A stretch of 64,000 nt of DNA, from positions 2,294,001 to 2,358,000 of the forward strand of contig NZ_RBKX01000001.1 in the NCBI RefSeq assembly GCF_003634615.1. Reading direction: 5' to 3'. A model generated the notes under the pieces. It ran no database searches. It saw nothing but the letters and a program-made list of their open reading frames with translations, and was not told where the DNA came from. The translations under genes and the position numbers were made by a program. Source of the DNA: Flavobacterium sp. 102. Lineage in GTDB: Bacteria > Bacteroidota > Bacteroidia > Flavobacteriales > Flavobacteriaceae. Of the stretch, positions 1-7,873 are shown in pieces. Numbering within the stretch: position 1 is the first letter of the stretch; each line of letters begins with the position of its first letter.

Positions 1-323
1 TCTTCCATTTCTGCTGATGCATCTAGTTTGCCCAATACTACAATTTGGCTTCCTTTGCAAAAACGATTGTGCTGAATGTTAGCAATACTGCTAATCGCGC
101 TTTGCCAAGCCGAAGCCGCTCCGGGACGACCAAAATTGGCACGAACGCCAACATCTTCGGGAATTCCCAACAAAACGTATTTGGCTTCGCATCTTTTTAA
201 AAAGTCGACATAATTCTCACCTTTTGGAATAGTCAGCATTTTTTCGCCAAATTTTACTTCGCCACTTCTGTGGTTGGTAACCTTAGCCAAATCGGTAATT
301 GTGAAAGGAATCAATCTTTCCAT
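1..323 (-). CDS. hutG: Formimidoylglutamase (HutG), N-terminal part, runs off the window
   Basis: This is the N-terminal part (about 107 codons) of an arginase/ureohydrolase-family enzyme; the gene continues past base 1. It starts at the ATG at 323 with MERLIPFTITDL and contains the family's early motif around LGIPEDVGVRANFGRPGA (residues 52-69). HutG hydrolyses N-formimino-glutamate to glutamate and formamide, the last step of one route of histidine degradation. The metal-binding Asp/His residues of this fold lie downstream and are not in the window. The hutI gene nearby on the same strand supports the hut assignment over agmatinase or arginase, which share the fold. A TATTTTTG box (340-347, minus strand) lies about 17 bases before the start. 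Confidence 0.8.
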   Translation of the reverse strand, partial: MERLIPFTITDLAKVTNHRSGEVKFGEKMLTIPKGENYVDFLKRCEAKYVLLGIPEDVGVRANFGRPGAASAWQSAISSIANIQHNRFCKGSQIVVLGKLDASAEME

Positions 324-339
324 TTGAAGAATATTTGCT

Positions 340-347
340 CAAAAATA
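340..347 (-). promoter_or_regulatory. Candidate -7 promoter box for hutG
   Basis: The minus strand reads TATTTTTG, matching the Bacteroidota -7 consensus TAnnTTTG. It lies 17 bases upstream of the hutG ATG, which predicts a leader of about 10-14 bases. I see no clear TTTG -33 element at the expected spacing, so the call rests on one box and its position. Confidence 0.45.
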
Positions 348-401
348 TAATTTAATTGCTTATTTAACGTTACTATAATAATTATTATTACTTTATATTA
401 T

Positions 402-409
402 TACTTTTG
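402..409 (+). promoter_or_regulatory. Candidate -7 promoter box for the coiled-coil gene
   Basis: TACTTTTG matches TAnnTTTG and sits 21 bases before the ATG at 431. It also lies inside an over-long reading of that ORF, which argues that the ATG at 431, not an upstream codon, is the real start. No convincing -33 TTTG is visible. Confidence 0.45.
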
Positions 410-430
410 TTAAAATTAAAACTACAATTT

Positions 431-1315
431 ATGGAAAATCAAAACGGTAATTCAAAACTTAAGGCAATCGTAGCAATCTTAGCTATATTATTAGTGGGCA
501 GTTTGGTTTATATTTTCAAATTGACTTCAGATGCGAAGGCATTGGAAACAACAGTCGTTGAAACAAAATCTGAAAAAGAAGATGTTTTAAAAGATTTGGC
601 TGAACTAAAAGCTACTTATGATACTGCTATAGCTGAAAACACTTCTATGTCTGATGAATTAATTGCTGAAAGAGATAAAGTGGTTAAACTAATGACCGAA
701 TTAAAATCTGCCAAAGGTGATAATGCTTCTTTGAGAAAGTACAGAGACCAATTCAAACAAATGGAGCAAAAGATGAAGAATCTGATGCAAGAAGTAGAAG
801 TTTTGAAAGCTCAAAACCAAGAATTGACAACTGATTTAGACAGTACGAAAGTTATTTTGGAAGATTCTAAAAAATACAATCAAGTATTGGTAGGACAAAA
901 TGAAGAATTAGCAAAAACGGTTGAAAAAGGTTCAAAATTGACTGTTACTAATTTGAAAACAGCGGCTTACAAACAAAGAAGTTCAGGAAAACAAATTGAA
1001 ACAGATAAAGCCAGCAGAGCTGACTTGTTGCAAGTTGCCTTTACCATCGCTGAGAACAAAATTGCTAAATCAGGAGATAAAGTTTACTATGTTCAGGTGA
1101 TTGATGCTAAAAACAATGTTTTAGGAGATAAAGCAACGATTTCGTTTGGTGAAGTTTCTTTGACATACAGTTTCACAACTACTGTGAAATACGAAAACAA
1201 AACGGTAGATGTAAAAGAGCAATTACCGGGTAAAGATTTTGCTAAAGGGACTTACTTTGTAAATGTATTTGACAAAGGTGAATTGGTTTCAAAAAGCAGT
1301 TTCTCTTTAAGATAA
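431..1315 (+). CDS. Membrane-anchored coiled-coil protein of unknown function
   Basis: A 294-aa protein that I do not assign to a named family. Residues about 14-34 form one hydrophobic segment (AIVAILAILLVGSLVYIF), probably an uncleaved N-terminal membrane anchor. Residues about 40-180 are a continuous heptad-like region rich in E, K, L and A, typical of a long coiled coil. The C-terminal ~110 residues are predicted beta-rich (FTTTVKYENKTVDV, GTYFVNVFDKGELV). This looks like an inner-membrane anchored rod with a small globular periplasmic head. The gene sits between hutG and hutI on the opposite strand, so it is not part of the hut pathway. I chose the ATG at 431 because a candidate -7 box at 402-409 lies before it and the earlier in-frame codon falls in the promoter region. 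Confidence 0.75.
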   Translation: MENQNGNSKLKAIVAILAILLVGSLVYIFKLTSDAKALETTVVETKSEKEDVLKDLAELKATYDTAIAENTSMSDELIAERDKVVKLMTELKSAKGDNASLRKYRDQFKQMEQKMKNLMQEVEVLKAQNQELTTDLDSTKVILEDSKKYNQVLVGQNEELAKTVEKGSKLTVTNLKTAAYKQRSSGKQIETDKASRADLLQVAFTIAENKIAKSGDKVYYVQVIDAKNNVLGDKATISFGEVSLTYSFTTTVKYENKTVDVKEQLPGKDFAKGTYFVNVFDKGELVSKSSFSLR

Positions 1316-1338
1316 ACGATAATTAATTAATAGAAATG

Positions 1339-1367
1339 AAAGTCCTGAGTAATCGGGACTTTTTTTA
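1339..1367. terminator. Bidirectional intrinsic terminator between the coiled-coil gene and hutI
   Basis: The arms AAGTCC and GGACTT are extended by a T-G wobble and two further pairs around a GTAA loop, with a run of seven T on the plus strand. It is placed to end the plus-strand gene at 1315. The T-run overlaps the hutI stop codon, and the minus-strand arm can serve hutI. Confidence 0.8.
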
Positions 1368-2603
1368 TACCATTACTTTTCCGTTGAGGATGACTTGTTC
1401 AATTAGATTGCTGCCAAAGGCATACGGCAATTCATAATACGAATTAAGTGGTTTTGTGATAATCAAATTGGCCGATTTACCAACGGTAATACTTCCATGA
1501 GTTGATGACAATCCCATAGCGTAAGCACCATTGATAGTTGCTGCATTAATAGCTTCTTCCGGAGTCATTTTCATTTTGATACATGCCGTTGCAACTACAA
1601 AATTCATATTCCCCGAAGGTGTTGTTCCCGGATTAAAATCGGAAGCTAAAGCCAAAGGCAAACCTGCCGAAATCATTTTTCTTGCAGGAGTATAAGGAAT
1701 ACTGATGAAATAGGAACAGCTCGGTAAAGCAACGGCTATCGTTTCTGTGCCTTTTAAAGCTTCAATGTCTTCATCAGTTACAATTTCGAGATGATCTACC
1801 GAAAGTGCGTTATGCTTTACGCAAGCGGCAATGCCATTGATGGCGGTGAATTGGTTCACATGTATTTTTGAACGCAACCCGAATTTTTTTCCGGCTTCCA
1901 TAATTCTTTCCGTTTCTTCGACGGAGAAATAACCCGTTTCCAAAAAGGCATCGATGTAATCGGCTAGTTTTTCTTCAGCAATTTTGGGTAACATTTCGTT
2001 GAGGAGCAAATCGATATAAGCCGAATGATTTTCTTTGTATTCTAATGGAAAAGCGTGCGCACCAAGAAAAGTAGCTTTGATAGCAATCGGATAGTTTTGT
2101 GCCAATTTCTTAATGACACGAAGCATTTTCAATTCACCTTCAACTGTCAAACCGTAACCCGATTTGATTTCGACCGCGCCTGTTCCTTGCTGGATGACTT
2201 CTTCTAAACGTTTTTTGGATTGGTTATAAATGTCGCCTTCTGATGTTTCGTTCAGTTTTTTGGCCGAATTCAAAATGCCGCCACCGCGATTGGCAATTTC
2301 TTCATAAGTCAGGCCGTTGATTCTGTCTACGAATTCTTGTTCTCGATTTCCGGCGTACACAATATGGGTATGACTGTCACACCAACTTGGTAACACAATT
2401 TTGCCTGTCGCATCAATTGTTTTATCAGCATTGATTTTGGGACAATCGTTCATTGACCCAAAAGCCGCAATCGTATCATTTTCTATCAAAAGAAACGCCT
2501 CTTTAATCGAAGGCAAAATGGACATTTCGCTACCGGAAACTTTATCGATGTTAGTTTCTCTAATTTGCAATAATTCTTTGATGTTGATGATTAGCGTTTG
2601 CAT
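1365..2603 (-). CDS. hutI: Imidazolonepropionase (HutI)
   Basis: A 412-aa amidohydrolase that opens the imidazolone ring of 4-imidazolone-5-propionate to give N-formimino-glutamate, the substrate of HutG; it acts in the cytosol. Visible family signatures are the metal-binding HxH in DSHTHIVYAG, the segment EIKSGYGLT, the metal His in GAHAFPLEYK, VDHLEIV, and the late LASDFNPGTTP with the metal-binding Asp. Length matches the family (about 410 aa). I start at ATG 2603 (MQTLIINIKEL); a longer reading adds 38 AT-coded residues across the upstream promoter region. A TAAATTTG box at 2658-2665 (minus strand) fits its promoter. hutG lies 1 kb downstream on the same strand, separated by an opposite-strand gene, so the two are probably transcribed separately here. 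Confidence 0.93.
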   Translation of the reverse strand: MQTLIINIKELLQIRETNIDKVSGSEMSILPSIKEAFLLIENDTIAAFGSMNDCPKINADKTIDATGKIVLPSWCDSHTHIVYAGNREQEFVDRINGLTYEEIANRGGGILNSAKKLNETSEGDIYNQSKKRLEEVIQQGTGAVEIKSGYGLTVEGELKMLRVIKKLAQNYPIAIKATFLGAHAFPLEYKENHSAYIDLLLNEMLPKIAEEKLADYIDAFLETGYFSVEETERIMEAGKKFGLRSKIHVNQFTAINGIAACVKHNALSVDHLEIVTDEDIEALKGTETIAVALPSCSYFISIPYTPARKMISAGLPLALASDFNPGTTPSGNMNFVVATACIKMKMTPEEAINAATINGAYAMGLSSTHGSITVGKSANLIITKPLNSYYELPYAFGSNLIEQVILNGKVMV

Positions 2604-2657
2604 ACAATGATTTTTGGTAAAAATACTTTGAAAAAAATAAATATGCTTAATTTTAAA

Positions 2658-2665
2658 CAAATTTA
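2658..2665 (-). promoter_or_regulatory. Candidate -7 promoter box for hutI
   Basis: The minus strand reads TAAATTTG, matching TAnnTTTG. It lies 55 bases upstream of the hutI ATG and 7 bases before the divergent corA start, so the two promoters would overlap. Confidence 0.4.
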
Positions 2666-2671
2666 GAATTC

Positions 2672-3742
2672 GTGAGAAAAATAAAATATAAAAAGGGGAA
2701 AAAAGTTCAGCCAACATTTTTGGATTATACCGGAGTTCATAAGGAAACCAAGACCGAAATGCAGTTGTTTGTTTATGATACGGATGACTTGACGGAATAT
2801 AAAGAATTTACCCAAAGCCAATTGGGGAAATGTATCGAATTGTCAAAAGTGAACTGGCTTAATATTCACGGATTGAATAATACAGACGTTATCAAATCGG
2901 TTGGTGACTTTCTGAATGTGGATAATTTCATGTTAGGTGATATTTTGAATACAACCAAGCGAACCAAACTTGATGAATATCATGACATTTTGTTTTTCAA
3001 TATCAAATCGATGTTGCCTGTTGAAAATAGTGACAACATTAGTGTAGAGCAAGTTAGTTTTTTGTTGAAGAATGGTGTTTTGGTTTCGTTTCAGGAAAAG
3101 CGAAGCGATTTTTTTACTCACATTCGCGAACGTATCAGAACCCATTCGGGTATTGTTAGAGATAAAAAAGCAGATTATCTTCTGTATTTGTTATTAGATG
3201 CTATTATGGAAAACTTCTACATTACAATTGAAAATGAGGAAGACAGAGTAGAAGCGTTGATAGACATTTCAAAAACCAGTACTAATCCCGAGATTTTGGA
3301 ACAAATTGAAAAGCATCGCGATAATTTTAATTTTCTGAAACGGTCTATTATTCCGCTGCGTGATTCGTTGTATTCAATCAAAAGCATGAAAGATGATAAT
3401 GTTTTCAATGCGATTGAGACTGAAAATTACAGTTTCTTTTCAAGGTTGCATCAAAAGTGTTTAGAGCTTTTGGAACAAATTGAATACGATTTGACTTCAC
3501 TGGAAAGTGCTTCCAGTTTTTACTTTTCGACCCAAAATCAAAAGCTGAACCAAGTGATGAAAACTTTAACTGTGGTTTCGGTGTTCTTTATGCCTTTGAC
3601 CTTTATTGTCGGTGTTTACGGAATGAACTTCGATAACATGCCGGAACTGCATTGGAAATACGGTTATTTCTATATAGTTGGATTCATGTTCTTTTTGTTA
3701 CTGGGAATGATTTATTATTTCAAAAAGAAGAAATGGTATTAG
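2672..3742 (+). CDS. corA: CorA-type magnesium/cobalt transporter
   Basis: A 356-aa homologue of CorA, a pentameric inner-membrane Mg2+ (Co2+) channel. The long N-terminal cytoplasmic domain is followed by two C-terminal membrane helices (about residues 295-315 and 330-350). The signature YGMN, with GMN at residues 317-319, lies in the loop between them and forms the selectivity filter. The protein ends with a basic tail (KKKKWY). It starts with GTG at 2672 (MRKIKYKKGKK), the start expected from the family; the next Met is 29 residues later. The stop overlaps the stop of nhaA by three bases, so the two genes converge tail to tail. Confidence 0.93.
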   Translation: MRKIKYKKGKKVQPTFLDYTGVHKETKTEMQLFVYDTDDLTEYKEFTQSQLGKCIELSKVNWLNIHGLNNTDVIKSVGDFLNVDNFMLGDILNTTKRTKLDEYHDILFFNIKSMLPVENSDNISVEQVSFLLKNGVLVSFQEKRSDFFTHIRERIRTHSGIVRDKKADYLLYLLLDAIMENFYITIENEEDRVEALIDISKTSTNPEILEQIEKHRDNFNFLKRSIIPLRDSLYSIKSMKDDNVFNAIETENYSFFSRLHQKCLELLEQIEYDLTSLESASSFYFSTQNQKLNQVMKTLTVVSVFFMPLTFIVGVYGMNFDNMPELHWKYGYFYIVGFMFFLLLGMIYYFKKKKWY

Positions 3743-4887
3743 TGTTTTGATTTTTGTTTTTTGAGATTTATTTTGAGATAGACCAATCCAATTATTCCTG
3801 CAATTAAAGACGAAACCAGAATCATGATTTTGGAATTGTCAATGTGTTCACCGTCGGAAAAGGCGAGTAGTGTAATAAAAATGGACATGGTGAAACCAAT
3901 TCCGCCCAGAAAGCTAACTCCAAAAATAGATTTCCAATTCAAGTCTTCAGGAAGTTGGCTAAACTTTAATTTTACCGCCAAAAAGCTAAACAACCATATA
4001 CCAACCGGTTTTCCAACAATTAATCCTAGCGCAATGCCCAAGGTATAATTATGGCTTAAAGCATAGTGCCAATCGGAATTTAAGATAATTGCAGTATTGG
4101 CTAAAGCGAACAAGGGTAAGATTAAAAAGGCTACAGGTTTATGCAGAAAATGTTGTAAAATATAGGAAGTTGATTTTTTGTTTCCGTTTCCAAAAGGAAT
4201 AGCAAAAGCCAATAAAACTCCGGTAATGGTAGCATGCACACCTGAATTCAACATAAAATACCACATCACCACACCTAAGAGTAAATAGGGAATAAGGTTG
4301 CGTACTTTCAGTCTGTTCATTACTAGTAAGATTGCAAAAATACCTAAAGAGATTAGTAAATTGCTCCAAACTAAATCTTTGGTGTAGAAAATGGCGATGA
4401 TTAAAATGGCACCTAAATCATCGATAACGGCCAATGCAGTTAAAAATATTTTTAGTGAAATCGGTACTTTTTTTCCTAATAACGACAAAATCCCCAACGC
4501 AAAAGCAATATCTGTCGCCATTGGAATTCCGGCTCCCGATTGGGTATCGGTTCCATAGTTTAAGAATAAATACAATCCGGCTGGAACGATCATTCCGCCT
4601 ATTGCTGCGAATATTGGAAGTAAGGCGTTTTTGAGATTAGAGAGTTCACCGGCATAAATTTCTCTTTCCAATTCTAACCCAATCAGCAAAAAGAAAATGG
4701 TCATTAGACCGTCATTAATCCAATGCTCAAAGGAATGACTTCCAATTTGCATATGCCAAATACTCAGGTATTCTTCACTCCAAATGGAATTGGTTAATAA
4801 TAAAGAAAGTAGGGTACAGCCTATAAGCATAAATCCGCCTGCTTTTTCACTGTCAAAGAAGTCGTTGAATAGTTTGGTAATTTTCAT
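3739..4887 (-). CDS. nhaA: Na+/H+ antiporter NhaA
   Basis: A 382-aa integral membrane protein with about 12 hydrophobic segments, matching NhaA in length and order. It exchanges cytoplasmic Na+ for external H+ for sodium and pH homeostasis. The paired aspartates of the ion site are in AVIDDLGA (D156, D157), and the third conserved Asp is in MATDIAFA (D126). The motif GLELEREIYAGEL near residue 70 is also typical. The minus strand has TATATTTG at 4892-4899, only a few bases before the ATG, so the transcript would be leaderless or nearly so. The stop overlaps the corA stop. Confidence 0.95.
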   Translation of the reverse strand: MKITKLFNDFFDSEKAGGFMLIGCTLLSLLLTNSIWSEEYLSIWHMQIGSHSFEHWINDGLMTIFFLLIGLELEREIYAGELSNLKNALLPIFAAIGGMIVPAGLYLFLNYGTDTQSGAGIPMATDIAFALGILSLLGKKVPISLKIFLTALAVIDDLGAILIIAIFYTKDLVWSNLLISLGIFAILLVMNRLKVRNLIPYLLLGVVMWYFMLNSGVHATITGVLLAFAIPFGNGNKKSTSYILQHFLHKPVAFLILPLFALANTAIILNSDWHYALSHNYTLGIALGLIVGKPVGIWLFSFLAVKLKFSQLPEDLNWKSIFGVSFLGGIGFTMSIFITLLAFSDGEHIDNSKIMILVSSLIAGIIGLVYLKINLKKQKSKH

Positions 4888-4891
4888 GTTT

Positions 4892-4899
4892 CAAATATA
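4892..4899 (-). promoter_or_regulatory. Candidate -7 promoter box for nhaA
   Basis: The minus strand reads TATATTTG (TAnnTTTG). It is four bases from the nhaA ATG, which would give a leaderless or near-leaderless mRNA. It partly follows the T-tract of the upstream terminator. Confidence 0.35.
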
Positions 4900-4903
4900 A
4901 AAA

Positions 4904-4927
4904 AAAGCACCCGAAAAAGGGTGCTTT
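4904..4927 (-). terminator. Intrinsic terminator ending the adhesin-OmpA operon
   Basis: A perfect 9-bp stem, AAAGCACCC / GGGTGCTTT, with a 6-base loop is followed on the minus strand by a run of eight T. It lies 24 bases after the stop of the OmpA-family gene and before nhaA, so it insulates nhaA from the adhesin operon. Confidence 0.88.
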
Positions 4928-4951
4928 AAAATATTTATAAAGTTAAAGGAA

Positions 4952-6898
4952 TTATAAACTTGTGATGATAAATTCACTTCTTCTGTTTAGCTGATGCTCT
5001 TCTTCTGTACATTTCACATCATCAGCGCATTTGTTAACCAATTCTGTTTCACCCAGACCTTCAGAAGTTAAACGATCAGCAGCAATGCCATTTTTGATTA
5101 ACCAATCTTTGGTAGATTTTGCTCTTCTGTCAGATAATTTTTTGTTATAAGGATGAGAAGCACGGCTATCGGTATGTGAACGAATATTGATTTTCATAGA
5201 TGGATTTTGGTTCAATACATCTAATAATTTAGCTAAATCAACTGCAGCATCCGGACGGATATTCCATTTGTCTAAGTCGAAATAGATAATGTTAATTTTG
5301 AAACAATCCGCTAAGTCGTCACCAATTTTAACGCGACAAGTTTTGGTTTTAAGCTCGATGTTTAACTCTGTTTTTCCTGAGTCAGAACCGATGATAACCG
5401 GCACTTCTTTGGTTTCATAATCTTCAAGCGAAGCGTTTACATAGTATTTAGTACCACATTCAACGTCTAAGAATTCATATTTACCTTCAGCATCAGAAAC
5501 GGTTTCTTTTAGCTTATTGAATTTTTCATCCATAAGAATCAATTTGGTATTTGGTAATACCGCTTTAGTATCTTCATCAGTAATGACTCCAAATAGAATT
5601 TGGTCACAGAAAATAGGACGAGTTTCTACAAATTTGTAGATATCATCACTTCCTTGTCCGCCATCTCTATTGGAACTCACGAAACCTTGTTTTGTTTTAG
5701 AGTTGATAATAAATCCGAAATCATCTTTAGAACTGTTTCCTTCTTCACCAATGTTTAAAGCGTCTTTAAAGTCTAAGCTACCGTCTTTAGGAACTCTGGT
5801 TACAAATACATCTAAACCACCCAATCCCGGTTGGCCATCAGAAGCAAAGTACAATTCATTGTCATCGGAAATAAAAGGATAAGTTTCTCTACCTTCGGTA
5901 TTGATTGATTTACCTAGATTTTCGGGAGTTCCCAAACTTCCATCTTCGTTGATTTTTACTCTAAAAAGATCTGATTGTCCGAAAGTTCCCGGCATATCTG
6001 AAGCAAAGTATAACGTTTTTTCATCCGGAGATAGGGTAGGATGCGCCGCCTGATAACTATCGCTGTTGAAATTTAACGGCGTAATGTTTATCCATTTTCC
6101 TTCATCGTCAAGGTTGGCTTTATAAATTTTTAATAAAGTTACTTTATTAGCATCAAAACCTCTTCCGTCTAAGTAGTTATTTCTGGTGAAATAAACTGTT
6201 TTTCCGTCTTTGGTAAAAGCTGGAGTATCTTCATGGTATTTGGTGTTGATTTTTTTACCAAATTTATCTACTCCGGTTAATCCACCGTCTTCCCCTAAAG
6301 CGGAACTGTATAGATTAGTAAAGTACTGCCCGGTCCAAGTGTGGATTCTTTTAGAGAAATTTCCGGTATCACGAGCAGAGGTAAAAATTACCTTTGTGCC
6401 CATGTAAGCAGGTCCATAATCAGAATACTTAGAGTTGATTCCGGCATCTTCAATTTTATAGCGACCTGAATTCTTTTTGATTTCTGCTAAATAATCTCTG
6501 CCTTTAGCAAACTTCTGACCTCTAAGTGTATTACCACTTTTATCATTGAATTTAGCCATCATAGCATCTGCTTTCGGATAGTCTTTAACTGCTCTTAAAG
6601 CTTGTGCATAGCGATAATAAAATTCCGCTTCTTGATCAGGATTGGTTGCGTATAGCTCGCTATACCATTTGTTTGCTTTTTCTAAATCAGCATTGAAATA
6701 GTAGGCGTTACCAATTTTAAGTAACATATCAGGAGATTTATATCCTTTTTCATAAATGCGTTCGTAAGTCTTAATGGCATCAATGTAGGCGTATTTATCA
6801 TACTCCTTATTACCTTTTACTTCTGTTTTACCAACTTGTGAATAAGTGTTCACAGTAGCGAAAGTTAATAGTACTAAATATATAATTTTATTTTTCAT
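4952..6898 (-). CDS. OmpA-family protein with TPR and PD40 repeats (T9SS/gliding cluster partner)
   Basis: A 648-aa envelope protein. It has a signal peptide (MKNKIIYLVLLTFATVNTYS), a TPR-like helical region at about 25-130, and PD40 beta-propeller repeats at about 160-430 (SPDEKTLYFASD, SDDNELYFASDGQPG, SSNRDGGQGSDDIYKF). A carboxypeptidase-regulatory-like beta-sandwich follows at about 450-520, then a C-terminal OmpA domain (IIYFDLDKWNIRPDA; NIRSHTDSRA; LSDRRAKS) that should bind peptidoglycan. It is the last gene of the adhesin operon, 13 bases after the PorP/SprF gene. SprB-type adhesins, PorP/SprF proteins and OmpA/PD40 proteins occur together in many Bacteroidota, and the third probably anchors the complex to the cell wall. 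I start at ATG 6898; the longer reading overlaps the preceding gene. Confidence 0.85.
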   Translation of the reverse strand: MKNKIIYLVLLTFATVNTYSQVGKTEVKGNKEYDKYAYIDAIKTYERIYEKGYKSPDMLLKIGNAYYFNADLEKANKWYSELYATNPDQEAEFYYRYAQALRAVKDYPKADAMMAKFNDKSGNTLRGQKFAKGRDYLAEIKKNSGRYKIEDAGINSKYSDYGPAYMGTKVIFTSARDTGNFSKRIHTWTGQYFTNLYSSALGEDGGLTGVDKFGKKINTKYHEDTPAFTKDGKTVYFTRNNYLDGRGFDANKVTLLKIYKANLDDEGKWINITPLNFNSDSYQAAHPTLSPDEKTLYFASDMPGTFGQSDLFRVKINEDGSLGTPENLGKSINTEGRETYPFISDDNELYFASDGQPGLGGLDVFVTRVPKDGSLDFKDALNIGEEGNSSKDDFGFIINSKTKQGFVSSNRDGGQGSDDIYKFVETRPIFCDQILFGVITDEDTKAVLPNTKLILMDEKFNKLKETVSDAEGKYEFLDVECGTKYYVNASLEDYETKEVPVIIGSDSGKTELNIELKTKTCRVKIGDDLADCFKINIIYFDLDKWNIRPDAAVDLAKLLDVLNQNPSMKINIRSHTDSRASHPYNKKLSDRRAKSTKDWLIKNGIAADRLTSEGLGETELVNKCADDVKCTEEEHQLNRRSEFIITSL

Positions 6899-6911
6899 AA
6901 TCGTTGTGTTA

Positions 6912-7823
6912 TTAGAAGAATCTAGGTGATACCAATTTACTAACTCTATTGAACAACTCAAAACGAAGGAATACCTCATGAGAACCAGAGTTATAGTTTT
7001 TCAATTGAGTAGTTTCTCTATCGTAACTGTAACCGATGAATAAACCATCAGTTACTTGAAATCCGGCTAAAGCACTTATTGCTGCATCCCAACGGTAAGC
7101 TGCGCCAAGCATTAACTTATCAAAGAATAAGAAGTTAGCAGAAGCATCAACCTGAAGCGGTGAACCGGTGACTAATTTCGTCAAGAATGCTGGTTTAAAT
7201 TTAACCGAAGGAGAAATATCGAATACATAACCTCCAATAGCATAAAAATTCATTCTCTCTTGAAATACAGCTACTTCGTTGTCATTGTATTTTGAGTCTT
7301 GTAAAAAGTTAGGTACCGAAAGACCAAAGTACAATTTATCAGAGTGTAAATATACACCGGCACCGAAATTCGGAGAAAATTCATTGCTGAAATTTTGAAG
7401 ATTTGGATCGCCTGCATCAGCTGGATTTAAATCATTTACGTCTAGGTTAAATAAATTACCACTGGCTTTGATACCAAAGGACAATTTGTAAGTTTCAGAC
7501 GTTTGTATAGAATAAGATAAATCAGCTGAAATTGTATTGTCTCTGGTAGGACCGATTTTATCACTTACCACCGATAAACCAACACCTAAATTACTATTGT
7601 TAATTGGAGTATTAATAGAAAAAGCGTTAGTTGTTGGCGCTCCGTCTAATCCTACCCATTGGGTACGATGTAATCCGAAAATACTCATAACTCCTCTCGA
7701 TCCAGCATAAGCGGGATTGATATTGATCGTGTTATACATGTATTGGGTATACTGTGCGTCTTGCTGAGCAAAACCAGTATAACACGTTAACATCAAAGCG
7801 AAAATTAAAATTTTTGTTTTCAT
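6912..7823 (-). CDS. PorP/SprF-family T9SS outer-membrane protein
   Basis: A 303-aa outer-membrane beta-barrel protein of the PorP/SprF family. The signal peptide is MKTKILIFALMLTCYTGFAQ, followed by the family hallmark QYMYNTININPAYAG and GLHRTQWVGLDGAP. The remainder alternates beta strands and ends in an aromatic residue (VSPRFF), as outer-membrane barrels do. In Flavobacterium johnsoniae, SprF is needed for secretion of the adhesin SprB encoded directly upstream; here too the gene follows a giant SprB-like adhesin. The likely role is therefore a dedicated secretion or attachment partner of that adhesin. A strong stem-loop at 7838-7863 precedes the gene; the OmpA-like gene follows 13 bases downstream. 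Confidence 0.9.
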   Translation of the reverse strand: MKTKILIFALMLTCYTGFAQQDAQYTQYMYNTININPAYAGSRGVMSIFGLHRTQWVGLDGAPTTNAFSINTPINNSNLGVGLSVVSDKIGPTRDNTISADLSYSIQTSETYKLSFGIKASGNLFNLDVNDLNPADAGDPNLQNFSNEFSPNFGAGVYLHSDKLYFGLSVPNFLQDSKYNDNEVAVFQERMNFYAIGGYVFDISPSVKFKPAFLTKLVTGSPLQVDASANFLFFDKLMLGAAYRWDAAISALAGFQVTDGLFIGYSYDRETTQLKNYNSGSHEVFLRFELFNRVSKLVSPRFF

Positions 7824-7837
7824 ATTTTGTTAATTTA

Positions 7838-7863
7838 TCCTGAGGGTTTTTACGCCCTCAGGA
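7838..7863 (-). promoter_or_regulatory. Intercistronic stem-loop between the adhesin and PorP/SprF genes
   Basis: A perfect 9-bp inverted repeat, TCCTGAGGG / CCCTCAGGA, with an 8-base loop lies in the 50-base gap between the adhesin stop (7874) and the next ATG (7823). No T-run follows on the minus strand, so it is not a classical terminator. It may be an mRNA processing or stabilising element that sets different levels of adhesin and downstream genes. Confidence 0.6.
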
Positions 7864-7873
7864 GTTAGTAGGT

